Positions 24,781 through 41,424 of a DNA stretch of 64,000 bases are shown one piece after another. Source of the DNA: Cannabis sativa. Taxonomy: Eukaryota > Streptophyta > Magnoliopsida > Rosales > Cannabaceae. Made by a program: the position numbers and the translations under genes. Every line of letters begins with the position of its first letter. Positions within the stretch are counted from its first letter, which is position 1. The notes under the pieces are model-generated. The model was not told the DNA's origin. It worked only from the letters and a program-made list of their open reading frames with translations, and searched no databases. The stretch spans positions 8,486,812-8,550,811 of the forward strand of contig NC_083604.1 in assembly GCF_029168945.1 (NCBI RefSeq). Reading direction: 5' to 3'.

Positions 24781-25776
24781 ATTTTTACGGAATTCTACAT
24801 AGAAACCCCTATTGCAACTAGCAAAACAACCTAAATCGTAACCAAAAATTGTATAGCAACCTACATAGAAACTCCTGGAAAAATCACTTTAAAAACTCAA
24901 ACCGCAAATTTGAAAAAAAAAATTAAAAAAAAAATATATAAAGTAATTCCTCAATGTATATAGATATTCAAATTACTCAAATCAATTAATATCATAATTA
25001 TTATTATATTTCTCTTTATTTTATTAATTTAATTTTTTATTTGTTTAGTTATATTTTTGTACAAAAAAGATTTCACTCTATTAAAATAAATTACTAAGAA
25101 ATTCAGATTCTTTTTCTCTTTTTCTCTTTATCTTCTTTTCTTCTTCTCTATTTTAGTATATTAATAATAGTTTTATAACACGTTATCAACACGAGATAAA
25201 TAGTTTTTGTTAAAATTCTTGAGTTGTTTCGAGATCACAATGCATTAAATATATATATTTAGCTTGTTCTGGAACAGGCTGGCATTGAAGGACAAGTCAT
25301 CTTGTTCTTGCGTGGACGACTTTAGCTTCTGGAGCTGGGACCATGCCGAATTTTGAGCCCATCTCTCTTTCTGAAATTACTTTCCACGATTCTGTACGAC
25401 AGTAGGAGTGGCTTCGTTCCAGCTCATTCCACATATATACAGATTGTTGGCGGGATGACACATCATCTGTAAGGACCAGCTTAGAGAGGTTCCGTCTCTT
25501 GACAAAATTTTATACTTCTACAAGCTAGATCCCAACCCGATGAGGAAGAATAGAATGAAGATTGGCTTCTACTCCTTGAAGAAGCAACCCATGGTGATGT
25601 GTCCAAGTAGTAATATTTCTTAAGTGTGCTAAAATATAGGAATACACTACATTTTTAACACTTGATTGGAGATGCTCTTATACAATGCTTCATTGTGATC
25701 AACTAGACTTGTTTTGTAGATGCTCTAGTTTAGAGCTTGTTTTTAATATATTACGCAGTTCAGCAAAAAAAAAAAA
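24310..25776. other. Gene-free stretch: promoter side of ADK, T-tract, transposon debris
   Basis: Contains a 30-bp poly(T) tract at about 24749-24778. A Copia-LTR-like end (TTTTATAACACGTTATCAACACGAG, 25172-25196) lies in AT-rich sequence. A short degraded frame (about 25495-25600, LDKILYFYKLDPNPMRKN) looks like transposon protein but cannot be assigned. Confidence 0.4.
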
Positions 25777-26931
25777 GAGAAATTTGCGATAAAGTCTTCG
25801 AAAAGTTCACTTTGATGTAGATTAGTCTTCAAGCTCGAGAAATAGCAGTAATAGTTCCTAAGATCACATTTCTTGTAAGTTAATTAGTCCTTATTTTAAT
25901 GGATCCGTTTACTTATTCAAAAATGCCACGTATTGAAATATAATTGGTCCAAATTATAATTTAATTTGAATAATATAAAAAAAAATAATAATTTCAAAGT
26001 CATAATTTTTTTCTTTATCTTCTTTGTCCAGCCACCCCCCAACCCTCATGACAACACCACCAACCACCCCCAACCCTCACGACAACACCCCCAGCCACAC
26101 CCAACTCTCACAACAGTCTCACCTAACCCTCATGATGGACGGCTGTGCTCCGGCCACCCTGGCCCCACTGCTCAGTTTTCCTAATACCCGAGAACCCTAA
26201 AGCCCCAAATTACTCTCTTGCTCTCCTTCTCCTCGATCATGCCAGAGCTGGAATGTTCTTCTGTTCTTCTATCATCGACGAGATTTCACCAAACAAGCTC
26301 GTCGCTGCCCAGACAAGGCATACCACCTTCGCTTGCTGTCGACGAGATTTGAACAACTTTACTAAATTATAGTTTATATTTGTGATTGTTGAACTGACCA
26401 AATGGTGGAGAGGTTGGCTGCGACTAGACCTTGATGGTGGAGAGTGCTCGCCATGTCTGGACCATGACGGTAAGAGAGGAGTTTGATGATTGGGTTCTGC
26501 AAGATGCAAGAGAGAGGGGGAGAGGGAGTGAGTGAGATCTGAGGAGAGATTGAGAGGGTGAGACAGGATAGATCAAGAGGGTGGGTGGTGGGTTTTTGGT
26601 AGCTGGTTGGATCGGGGCTGGCGTGAATCGTTGAAAGAGGAAGAAGACGAAGAAATAAAAAGAAACCCAGAGAAAAAAAAAACCTGAGAAAAAAATTATG
26701 ATTTTTAAATAATATATTTATTTATTTTTAATATTTATTAAATTAAAATTATAATTCGATCCAATAATATTTCGACACGTGGCATTTTTAAATAAGTAAA
26801 CGGATCCGTTAAAATAAGGACTAACGGACTTACAAGAAACATGACCTTGGGGACTATTAGTGCATTTATCGAGCTTGGGGACTAATCTGCATCAAAATAA
26901 ACTTTTTGGAGACTTTTACCGTAAATTTCCC
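25777..26931. mobile_element. Long-TIR Mutator-like element (possible Pack-MULE)
   Basis: Inverted arms of about 190 bp: the left GAGAAATTTGCGATAAAGTC... and right ...GACTTTTACCGTAAATTTCCC ends are reverse complements with scattered mismatches, including shared AAACGGATCCGTT-type and GATGCAGATTAGT-type blocks. No transposase is visible. The middle (about 26025-26660) is GC-richer than anything nearby and contains C-rich repeats (CCCCAACCCTCA units) and short open frames on both strands, which could be a captured host fragment. The target duplication falls in A-runs and cannot be resolved. Confidence 0.65.
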
Positions 26932-26997
26932 AAAAAATGCTTCCTTGGAAATAATATAGTTTTGTAAGAAAAAGACGTGCTACTAACTAATACTATT

Positions 26998-27873
26998 TGT
27001 TGTCGGAGAAATTTAGACAACACTAAATAGAAAATAAACAATTAATATCTAACAAAAAAGTAGTGAGTACTCAACCTAAAATAGCGAGTATTTGAACGAG
27101 ACTGCCCAGACAATAGAAAAGCAGGAAAAATAATGAACACAAAGATGTATAGTGGTTCAGCCAGATCACAGTCTGCTTAGTCCGCTGTTGCAAAGGATTT
27201 CTGTCCTGGTTTATTTATGTTGGATCACTCCTTTATATACAAAGCAAGTGTCATTTTAGTTACATAGAACTTAATCAGTTATAGAACCGTTATACATTAA
27301 ATTATAATAAACATAAAAGAATAAATGAAGAATAGTTTAAATCTGTTTCACTAAATACAACAACATGTGACTTCCATAGTGCAAGTTACATGTTCATATT
27401 GTCGCACAAGCTCGCAGGTTTAGGGTGCATTTTATCATTCTAAGGGAGGCTAACGGACCTCGTATTAAGGTATCTGCGTTCTAGTCGAGTTGTGTACATG
27501 GACACCTTATCAACGTTGATAACATAGGACATGCGAATCCTTATCGAGTCATCGAGTACATTGGGTCATTTGGACCAATTCATTATGTAAAGAATGATCT
27601 TTACTAAGTCACAAGAGAAGGCTACTTAGTCATCACATATATCTCAGTATATGCACGACCAGTATTGTCCTGCTTATTTTATATTATGTGATGCGTAATA
27701 ATGCGACTAAACTCTGCCACGTTCACATCTTCTCGTGAGTTTGATTCAGGCGATGTTTATTCTCGAGAAGTCCTTTCTTAACAGCTTAGCAATCCTAAAA
27801 GAATGCGAGTCCACGTGTCACTCTTATTTGAGCTTGGTCTCGAATTTTTAGGTAAAAAATTCGCACTATAACA
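26998..27873 (-). mobile_element. Solo LTR with perfect TSD
   Basis: 876 bp starting TGTTGTCGGAG and ending CTATAACA, flanked by CTATT on both sides (26993-26997 and 27874-27878). On the minus strand it begins TGTTATAGTGCG. A TATA-like TTTATATAC occurs on plus near 27233. A relative covers 46671-47554, sharing blocks such as GTTGGATCACT and GACTAAACTCTGCCA-like sequence. The superfamily is not certain. Confidence 0.82.
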
Positions 27874-27878
27874 CTATT

Positions 27879-28270
27879 ACTTTAAGCTAAATTCAGATGT
27901 TAAAGAACAAAATAATATTTTGCAATAAGGTCACTATTAATTTATGTGTATTTGTATGAGTGCTCAAAATATAAAAAAACTGAAAAATTTAAGTTTGATA
28001 TTAAAATTTGTTATGGCTATACATACATTAAACATAGGGTTAAACAACATCTAATTATGCTACTAAACACAATATTAGAATTAGGATTATCAACCAAGAG
28101 TAGACACAATCTCACTCTCCAATTCCAACCCCCCAACCGAGAAGCCACCCCCATACCCATTCTCAAGTCAAAGCTATTCAATGTAATTGATTTAAGCTTG
28201 AGAAGTAAATGGGCTGGCTTTTGTTCTAAACCATTTCAACCTAATTTCCTATCTAATCGTTCCCAGAGTT
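27879..28270 (+). other. Putative promoter/5' region of the DHFR gene
   Basis: No transposon termini were seen. Nearer the ATG the composition becomes more GC-rich (28100-28270), as in a 5' UTR. No element can be assigned with confidence. Confidence 0.35.
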
Positions 28271-29207
28271 ATGTTTCGGTTCAGTCTACACCGATCGTTG
28301 AAACCTCATCCCCAAATTCGCTTACCCATTTTCGATTCTGTGCATGCATCTTCTTCACCATTGTTCGGTGTGCTCAAAGGGGTTCTGAAATTCCCTGTGC
28401 GTTCGAGTTTTTCGGGTCAAGAAGGTGATGGTGGAGACTGTCAGAGGAGATATCAAGTTGTGGTTGCTGCCACTACTAATATGGGCATTGGAAAGAACGG
28501 GAAGCTGCCATGGAAGTTGCCTTCGGACCTCAAATTTTTCAAGGAGCTTACCACAACAACACTAGACCCAACTAAGGAGAATGCCGTAATAATGGGTAGG
28601 AAAACTTGGGAAAGTATTCCCCTTCAGTTCCGCCCTCTTCCTGCTCGACTTAATGTCATTTTGACTCGTTCTGGAAGTGTTGATGATGATGATGATGATG
28701 ATGATTCCATTTCAGAAAAAGTTGTCGTGTTTGAAAGCATTTCATCAGCTTTGAAAATGTTAGCTCAGTCTCCTTATTCTCAGTCCATTGAGAGAGTTTT
28801 TATCATTGGGGGTGGCCAAGTATTGAGGTAACCAAAGATTTGATGATTCTGTTTTATTATATTTTGAATTTTGGTAAAAGATTGATTTTTTTTTTATATT
28901 CAGTGAAGCTCTGAATTCTCCTGAATGTGATGCCATCCATATTACTAAAATTGAGACAAGTATTGATTGTGATACTTTCATTCCTTCCATTGATTTGTCA
29001 TTGTTTAAACTGTGGTACTCTTCCCAACCTTTGGTGGAGAACAATATTCAGTTTAGCTTTGCTACTTATGTTCGTGTGAGAAGTTCTAGGATTAGTCAGA
29101 AACTCCAAGCAGAGAGTTTTAGATTTCTGCCAAAGATGATATTTGAGAGACTTGATGAGCATTTAGTTCAAGAAATCACCTCAAGTGATTCCCAGAAAGA
29201 TGACTAG
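28271..29207 (+). CDS. Dihydrofolate reductase without a thymidylate synthase domain, 286 aa
   Basis: Predicted to reduce dihydrofolate to tetrahydrofolate with NADPH. Exons 28271-28827 and 28904-29207, GT-AG intron, 861 bp in frame. Residues 1-60 form a basic, Ser-rich N-terminus that could target mitochondria or plastids. The DHFR domain spans about 61-250, with VVAATTNMGIGKNGKLPW, the catalytic acid Asp86 in LPSDLKFF, MGRKTWESIP and FIIGGGQ. Eight consecutive Asp (138-145) come from a GAT microsatellite. Plant DHFR is normally fused to thymidylate synthase. Here the frame runs through the linker (FRFLPKMIFERLDEH) and ends at TAG 29205, where family members have the Arg that opens RTGTGT. 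The next codons still read T-D-T. It could be a DHFR-only enzyme, a regulatory paralogue, or a decaying duplicate. Confidence 0.88.
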
Positions 29208-30335
29208 ACAGACACCTAATTTAACTTCATGAAGACTTGATTGTCAGGTAATTTAGAAACTTTAACTTTGGTTCAATGGCATTTTGGGTGATCATAAGGA
29301 TTTTTAAGTTTGTTTTGTAATATAGCTCTTTTGATCTTCTTGTACAGATGCAATTCAAACTTGGCAAGTGCGTTTCTATCCAAGAACTATAATCAGTGGT
29401 TGCTCAAATGCATAGCTTAGGCTAAGTTTTATAGTTTGCTGATCATTCATTTGATCACATCAGGATGCATATGCTGATTTTACAGGCCAAATATTTGTTC
29501 AGTTGGCAAAGATAAATTGATCAAATCAAGAACACCCCAGATAATGATGAGGGAATCAGCCTATCAGTACCATCAGATCACTTGTTCAAGTTATATAATA
29601 CTACCCACATTTCTCTTACTGTTCCTTTGAACATTACATCATATTCTTAACTGACATGAACGATTGCTCATGTTTGTGGTATGCAAGTTCTTCTTCAATT
29701 GTTTTATAAGTGGTATTTAGGAAATTATTAGACCTAAATCACCCTAACAAAACCGGCTTGTTAGGGGATTGTCCTCACCTTATTAAATGGATCGAGTATA
29801 TATTTTCGGTCGTGAGACTCTAATGTTACATGAATAGAACTCATATCGGACCTCGACCGGAGCAGCTTTTGCTGTGAGTGATAGAGAATCCAAGAACATA
29901 AAGCAGGATTCTTTGTTGTTTAGTTGACTTGTCTAATCTCACTATGTAGATTTTGAATATCCAAAGAGAAAAATATATAGAGATGCAATAGTGGCAGCTG
30001 ATTTTGAACTTGTTGGTTATGATTCTTCGTGAAAATTGTTGAAGAGCATTTCACTAGTTACAACCTCAATTTTTCAGACCATTTATTAAAAGCTCAGGTT
30101 GATGTGAATAATAAGTCATATTTTCACATTGTCTCAAAGAATAACTAAAAGAACAATTTGATTATCATTTTAATTTAAGTTCTTAATTAATCTACTGCTG
30201 AATTCTCCTATCCCAACTATAGTAACTTTGAAATTGATAATAAAAGAAATAGTTAGCTAGCGGGTAAAAGAAAGACTAGTTTTACAATTTAGAAGGCATT
30301 TGAAAACAAATTCAAAAGTCAAATCATATACCAGG

Positions 30336-30392
<57 letters not shown>

Positions 30393-31424
30393 GAGTATCA
30401 TTAAGAATGCCTAGGAAATAAAGAAAAGATCATAAGCTAGTCAAATATTGTTTGCAGAAATAGACATGCTACTAACTAAGACCAACTCTAGTTGGAGATG
30501 TAAGTATTGTGCTTGATAAAAAAAAATGACTTTGTGATATGTTGTACAGACTACTACTGAAAATAAAAAATGAGCGATATTAGTAAATAAATTTTTTGGA
30601 TTGAGTTGTGGATTAGGTTATTCCTTTTAAAACGTTCGCGACACTATTTAAGAATGTGCAAGCAGTCGAAAATTACTGATCTTTCTCAGGATAAAACAAC
30701 CCAGTCAAGATACCATTGTATAAGAGCTATAATTCTATAATATAATCGTAAATATAAACTGAAAATGATTTTGTTTCTGTGGGAGAAAGAATGTATTTCT
30801 CCCGTTGATTCTGATGTATTATATAGGGAATGCACGGAAGGTAGTAACGGGAAGAAAGATGTCTATGATCATGAGAACGTTAAAACGTAGGACCGTGAGA
30901 ACGATGCTAAAAACAAGGAGGAGAAAACGTTTTTGTTTACCAATTAATTAAATAAGTTTAAAAACTATTTAAATTAATTAAATAAAAATAATAAATAAAT
31001 TTTCTCCAAAAAAATAAGGTTGTTCCCATATAACAACATTTCGTTCAAAAAATAATAATATTAAGTATACATAATAATTGTACATATTGGTTTTGTTTGA
31101 ACTGCTATCGAGATTTCTAAAACCGTGACCGAACCAGAGAATTTAAAACAATGCAGATTTGTCAAATCATTCACACCGAATTCATTTGGTTCGGTCTCAA
31201 ATGGTTTAGTCCGGATTAGTTGGAGTTTAGAACCACAAATTGCAAATGATATGAACACCCCTAATAAATATAATAGTATGTTTATTGTGATATAAATTTC
31301 ATATATGAAATATTGTGATCCATACTTGAATTAACTATTGCTAGGTGAGAAATTTGCAACTTTTAGCACGCTATTAAAGCAAATTTTTTATAATAAGCTA
31401 TATTTTAGCAATAGATCTCCAATA
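29208..31424. other. Gene-free stretch with AAT microsatellite and repeat debris
   Basis: Only a weak trace of the missing thymidylate synthase (29208-29240) follows the DHFR stop. Around 29725-29860 is a CACCCTAACAAAACCGGCTTG block that looks like a dispersed plant repeat. An (AAT)n tract of about 17 units lies at 30339-30389. Nothing else was recognised. Confidence 0.45.
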
Positions 31425-31432
31425 ATAAAGAT

Positions 31433-32028
31433 TAGGGGTGTGCATAAATCGATCCAATCTAATGAGAACCGACCGATCCAATTACAATCGACCGCCAAAC
31501 ATTGGATATCCAATTATGATCGGATCGGATTGGATGTTATTTTTAAATATCCAATAGGATCGGATCGGATGGTGGATGGGGTGTCTAAAAATCCAATACA
31601 TCCAACATTCAATCGAACTAATTAGTATTTTCATTTAGTTTGGATGAGTAATTAGATTTTATATTGTTATACGTCAAATTTATATGTATATATGAAAATT
31701 AACATTAAAGTTTTACTCTTTTTTTCTTGGATTGGATGGATCCAGTCTGATCCAATACATACTGGATCTAAAATATTGGATGGATCCAATCCGATCCAAA
31801 AAATACTAGGTTTAAAATATTGGATAAACCCAAATTAAATAAATAAATATATATGAAATACATCCAATGGATAGAACCGATCCAATCCAACATCCAATGG
31901 ATGTTGGATCGATTGGATGATGAAATTAATTGGATCGGATCGGATGGTAAAATCTAACATCCAATATATGATTGGATCGGATCTGGATAGGCCTAAAAAC
32001 ATTGGATGTGATCCAATGAACACCCCTA
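31433..32028. mobile_element. hAT-like MITE with TSD
   Basis: Ends TAGGGGTGTGCATA and TGAACACCCCTA are inverted repeats. The flanks ATAAAGAT (31425-31432 and 32029-32036) are an exact 8-bp duplication. The interior is dense in GGATCGGATTGGATG / CATCCAATCC units on both sides. Same family as 429-1066. Confidence 0.82.
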
Positions 32029-32121
32029 ATAAAGATGCTCTACAATTATCAAAAAATTAATGGCATGCTACTAACTAATATTATTGAAAAAGAAGAGGGT
32101 AAATCCATGTTATAAAGGAAA

Positions 32122-32494
32122 GGGTAAATACTATTTTGGACCTTGTGTTTTGCAAAAGTTACAGATTGAACCCTGTACTTTGTTAAATGACAAAATGAAC
32201 CTTGTATTTTCTAAAATAGTAAAAATAGGACCCTGAGCTTAATTTTTGACAACTTTTTTTTTAATACAAGCAACTTGAAGACAATGCTTAATACGAACAG
32301 ATACAAAAAATGTAAATAGTTTTGTCATAGCACTTTTAGATCGGATTATAATTAAACTTTATTTTGACAAAAAATCAATTCAGGGTCATATTTGTACTAT
32401 TTTAGAAAATACAGGGTCCATTTTGTCATTTAACAAAACACAGAGTCCAATTGGTAACTTTTGTAAAACAGAGGGTCCAAAATGGTATTTACCC
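32122..32494. mobile_element. Mutator-type foldback MITE with perfect 9-bp TSD
   Basis: Starts GGGTAAATACTATTTTGGAC and ends with its reverse complement, with arms of about 130 bp carrying inverted blocks such as AAAATGACAAA / TTTGTCATTT. Direct repeats TAAAGGAAA flank it at 32113-32121 and 32495-32503. Confidence 0.88.
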
Positions 32495-32503
32495 TAAAGG
32501 AAA

Positions 32504-33075
32504 ACTTAGAAGATAGACGAAATAAAATTCATCCATTTTAGAAAAAACAAAAACTTCATGAATGAAAAAAGGGTCTCTACTCTATCCACTAATGTAATGT
32601 GTACTCATTAAGGAGAAGTATGGATCATTGACTAATGATTAAGGTCCAAGCTAAATCCAAAAAGAACATGATATGGTTTGGACTCGTTTTGCTAACCAAA
32701 TCCGCTCTGAGAAATTTAACATGAAGATTTGATCAGAATATTGGCATATAGCTTCATTGGGGTTCGTGTTTCCTCACAAGATTGGGATAACGATATGACT
32801 TGACTTGAAATTGTTGGAGTGCTTAACACTGTGGATGGATGAGAAGAGAGGCTCATCATATGATGATGAAAATTAGTTTCATCTTAGAAAAAGGAATAGT
32901 AAAATAACAAATAAAACATTCACATTCTTCTATCATTCTTTCATACCTTTCATACCAAGCACAATTGATAAAAAATAAGTGCTCTATTTCTTCCTTTCTA
33001 TATTGACTCTAAACGTAGTCTAATTCAGCCTGAAATAAATCACTAGGTTATCCGATTGATCAATGAACAATGAGT
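32504..33075. other. Gene-free stretch downstream of the helicase gene
   Basis: Nothing coding or repetitive was recognised. The right part probably holds the 3' UTR of the minus-strand helicase gene. Confidence 0.4.
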
Positions 33076-37757
<4,682 letters not shown>

Positions 37758-38799
37758 TGGTGAACCAGAAGAGAGCTTGAACCTGCGCGCGCAGTCACCG
37801 TGGGATTTTGGTTTTGGAATACATAGTTAAACGACACACCTTCCGACATGTCGATTCATAACTTCTTGTCGTTTGTAGATAAAACGGTATGTCGTTAACC
37901 AATTCAAATTTCCATTATTTTTACAAATTCTACAAATTCGAATCTGAAATAACTTTTTTTTTTGAATTTTTTTAGTGTTTTTTTTTTTATAAAAAAAAAA
38001 AAAATTATAAGAAAATACACTGAGCAACTTAAATCGCAACCCAAATCTACATCACAACCCATGTAACAACCACCGGAGATCCTCAAACAGTAAAAATTTA
38101 AAAAAAAAAAAGTTAAAAAGCGGTATATGGAGTGATTCTCCTAATTTTTTAGTCAAATTTTTTATCATGATAATGTACGTCATAGTTATTTAAGACATCC
38201 TACAAAATTTTAAGAAATTTAAAAAAATTTAACACACCGAAAATAGAGATCAAACATTGTGTTGCACGCATGATTATTTTATTTTATACTCGTGTGAAAT
38301 AAACGGTTGAAGATTACTTTCTATATTATTATTCTGAATTTCTCAAAATTTTATAAGATATCTTAGATAATTAAAACGTGGACGAATTTGAAAGAAAAAA
38401 TAGACTATTTTTTTTTTTTTTCTAAATGCCAAAATAAATAGAAAGTGCATCAATACATCCCTTTTAAACCGCATTGTAGAAGCACCCATTACTATTTTGC
38501 TTTTATAAGAAAAATCTTATTGTTTTCCTTAAACAAATTATTATTATTATTTTAAATAAATAAATAGGAGTTAAGCGACAAATTCTTTTATGTTCGGTTA
38601 AGGCTTGAAAAGGGAAAAAACAATTCTCATTCCTAGAATATAGTCTTTCATTTATTTTCTTTTTAAGAATAAAATTCCAATAACTATCCAATAAACTAAT
38701 AGCACTCTCATCATTGTCTTTATAATAGCTAAAAGATAAAACTTTTAGCTTTTCTTTTTTTTTCTTTTTTCTTTCTTTTTCTTTTTTTTTTTTAAAAAA
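37758..38799. other. Gene-free stretch: helicase promoter side, T/A-rich repeats
   Basis: Close to the ATG the sequence is GC-richer (37745-37800). Further out are T- and A-runs with CTTAAATCGCAACCC-like text also seen near 24825, suggesting a shared low-copy repeat. A pyrimidine-rich tract (38745-38803) abuts the LINE 3' end. Confidence 0.4.
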
Positions 38800-39825
38800 A
38801 ATAAAGTGTTAGATAGATAGGAAAATTAGACCTCACGGTCATTACAAAGGATAGCATCAGGTATCGAGGAGGGCTCCACAAAACCTGAGATGTTCTGGGC
38901 AAACGCCCATCTAGCCACATTATGGACAGTAAAATTACAACAACGAGAAATAAACGAAAAATTACAAGATAAAAAGTTTTTAGAGAGTTGATTACATAAA
39001 GAGACATAATTATCAATATTCCAAATAGAGTGAAGTCATTTCAGTGCTTTGATAACCATTTCTGAATCACTCTCCACCAAGACAAAGTTGTGATTCCTGA
39101 GTCTAACCGAGTCCAAAGCAAGACGACACGCCGCCGCCTCACCAATTAGAGGATCTCTGAAGTTGAGCATGGTAACAGCAACCCACATAATAGTTTTAGA
39201 GTGATCTTTAACCAAAGCCGCAATACACATGGACTCTCCACCAACCTTGGCATCACAATTGATTTTGACCCAATCTTCAGGTGGAGGGGTCCAAGCAGGA
39301 GAAGCCACAAGTACCGTCGGGGGGAATAAGCAGGAAACATAATTTGTATAACAATGAGAAATAGAGTCAATGGCCAGTACAATGTTACTTGGATGAAAGT
39401 TATGTACCTTGTCATTACGAGTTTTTCATATTGTGTCAACGACAATTGAAGCATAAAGGAACAGCTTGTCCGAGTCCACCTCGTTCGACTTCAACATCCA
39501 AAGAAATTTAACCCAATCCCAAACTCGACCACTAGAGTCAGGGACCGGGAACACCCCAAAGGGGAGGATCGACCTCCAGAGATGGTAAGCAAATTTGCAA
39601 TAGAGGAACAGGTGTTCCATCGATTCCGCAGCCTCCCCACATAATGGGCACAATTCATCTTTAATGGGGATTCTCCTAGCAGGAGACCATGGACTAGCAG
39701 AGCATTCGAAAGGATACCCCACCAAAGAATTTTATGTTTTTCGAAAATTTTTGAGTTCCAAAATTTGTTCCACAAAGCCGGCGCAACCACACAGACATGG
39801 GCTCTCTCATAAGCCTGCAACAAAT
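38800..39825 (-). mobile_element. 5'-truncated L1-type LINE fragment
   Basis: The minus strand encodes a zinc-binding region (CPLCGEAAESMEHLFLYC) and RNase H (INCDAKVGGESMC, GEAAACRLAL, VESDS), split by a frameshift and stop near 39425 and a stop near 39036. The 3' UTR matches the LINE at 1430-5120, so it belongs to the same family, but the last common ancestor is older because the frames are damaged. Confidence 0.85.
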
Positions 39826-40316
39826 AAGCAAAACTTATTTTAACCCTTCCAACAATATCTTTATAGCTTAGCTATAATAAATTTACACAAACTCCAATAA
39901 AATGCATCTCAATATGTAGCTATGGAGAGAGAGTGAGCTAAATTTTTTTTATTTATTTTATTACTACTTTGTTTAAGTTTATTAACTTTTTATAATTATA
40001 TATAATGTATAATATAATATTTTTATTAATGTATATATTATTAATATGTTAAAATATATTATTTTGATGATGTGGATAAAAATATAACGAAGTTGATGTC
40101 TGGTGTAATGTAAAAGTGTGAGGTAAAATAAAGAAAGTAAGAATTTAGTGAGTTATTTTAAAAAACAGAATAGAGAAGCTGTTGTGAGTGCTCTAAGAGT
40201 AAATTACGGTATAATTCCCAAAAGAATCATTTCGCTAGTAATTAACCCCAAATTCTTATTTTCTAACGACGAAACCCCCTATACCACAAATCTATTAGCA
40301 AAATCACATCTCCGTT
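39826..40316. other. Gene-free AT-rich stretch; partial foldback-MITE end
   Basis: The right part (about 40196-40316) begins GAGTAAATTACGGTATAATTCCC, resembling the termini of the Mutator-type MITEs at 13210 and 63926, and appears to be cut off by the next MITE. Confidence 0.4.
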
Positions 40317-41012
40317 TAGGGGTGTTCATCAAATTACCTACACCACATAAACCACCCGCACATCACCACACAGCTCAAAAAATGCAGTTTCAAACCCTTT
40401 GTGGTGCAGTTGTAGTTTGTATTTTTTAAACTGCGCGACGCAGTGCGGTTTGCAATTTTTAATTTAATAGTTGTAGACCGCAACTCACTATATAATACAA
40501 AGTTACCAATTTTTATAATATAATTTTTATTTTTTTTAAAAAAATATATGTAATATATTATATAATTTTTTAAAGACAATTCAACATAATAACTTGACGA
40601 TTAGTATACATGTAATGATGTTAAAAATTTTCTATATATTCTTATATATAATTTTTTTACATACATTTTAAATAAAATTAAACATTTCTTTATACATACA
40701 ATTTTTTTCTTCCTTTGAATTTGTTATTTATTATTTTATTTATTTTAATTTTTTATTGGAGACATAAAATAACAATAATTTATTTTATTTTGTTGCTAAT
40801 TATGTGAAAAAAGATATATTTTTTTTTATAAATATTAAATAGTTTAATATTGAAATGTAACCAATCCAATCCTCACTTTTGCAGAATAGATTGGATTGGA
40901 TTTGAATTATTGTGCAGATTGGATTGAATGCAAAATATAAAATTTGCACTTAGTGCAGATCGGATGTACTATATACAAAATAGTACGGATTGGATTGAAT
41001 GAATACCCCTAA
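40317..41012. mobile_element. hAT-like MITE, no clear TSD
   Basis: Begins TAGGGGTGTTCATC and ends ATGAATACCCCTA. The left half has degenerate ACCGCA/TGCGGTTT-type subterminal repeats, the right half GATTGGATTGG-type repeats like 1-171. Flanks do not match, so it may be a recombinant of two related elements or an old copy. Confidence 0.6.
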
Positions 41013-41424
41013 ACATTATAGTTTGTCAAAAATAATCAATAGTCTTAATAAAGTTTCAAGTATTACCAAATTAAAATGAGACTTTATGTATTTGTTTAAA
41101 TGAAAAAGACTTTTATGTATTAGTTAATTCTAATGTAAAATACTCCTAATAAAACAAATTATAGCATTTTATAATAGGATGATCATTTTATATAGCATGT
41201 ATAGAGAAACATTAATCTAAAAAGTAGAAAGCATTGGTTAAGGTGCTTATCAACTAAATGCCCAGCCTTACATATTTGCATATCTCCAAAATTAATGCAT
41301 TGCTTTCACTATAGTTTAAGCTAATACTAAAAATCATACTAACACCATTATAAAATAAGAAATTACACTAATAAATTTGACATTATTAAATTAGTATGTA
41401 AACATTAATAGTTATTGAATTGTG
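41013..41424. other. Gene-free stretch downstream of the ankyrin gene
   Basis: AT-rich, no recognisable elements; probably includes the 3' UTR of the minus-strand ankyrin gene. Confidence 0.4.

Noticed and set aside
25966..26184. Pro/His-rich 72-codon frame as a gene
   Set aside because: It comes from C-rich repeat units within the long-TIR element and has no recognisable family.
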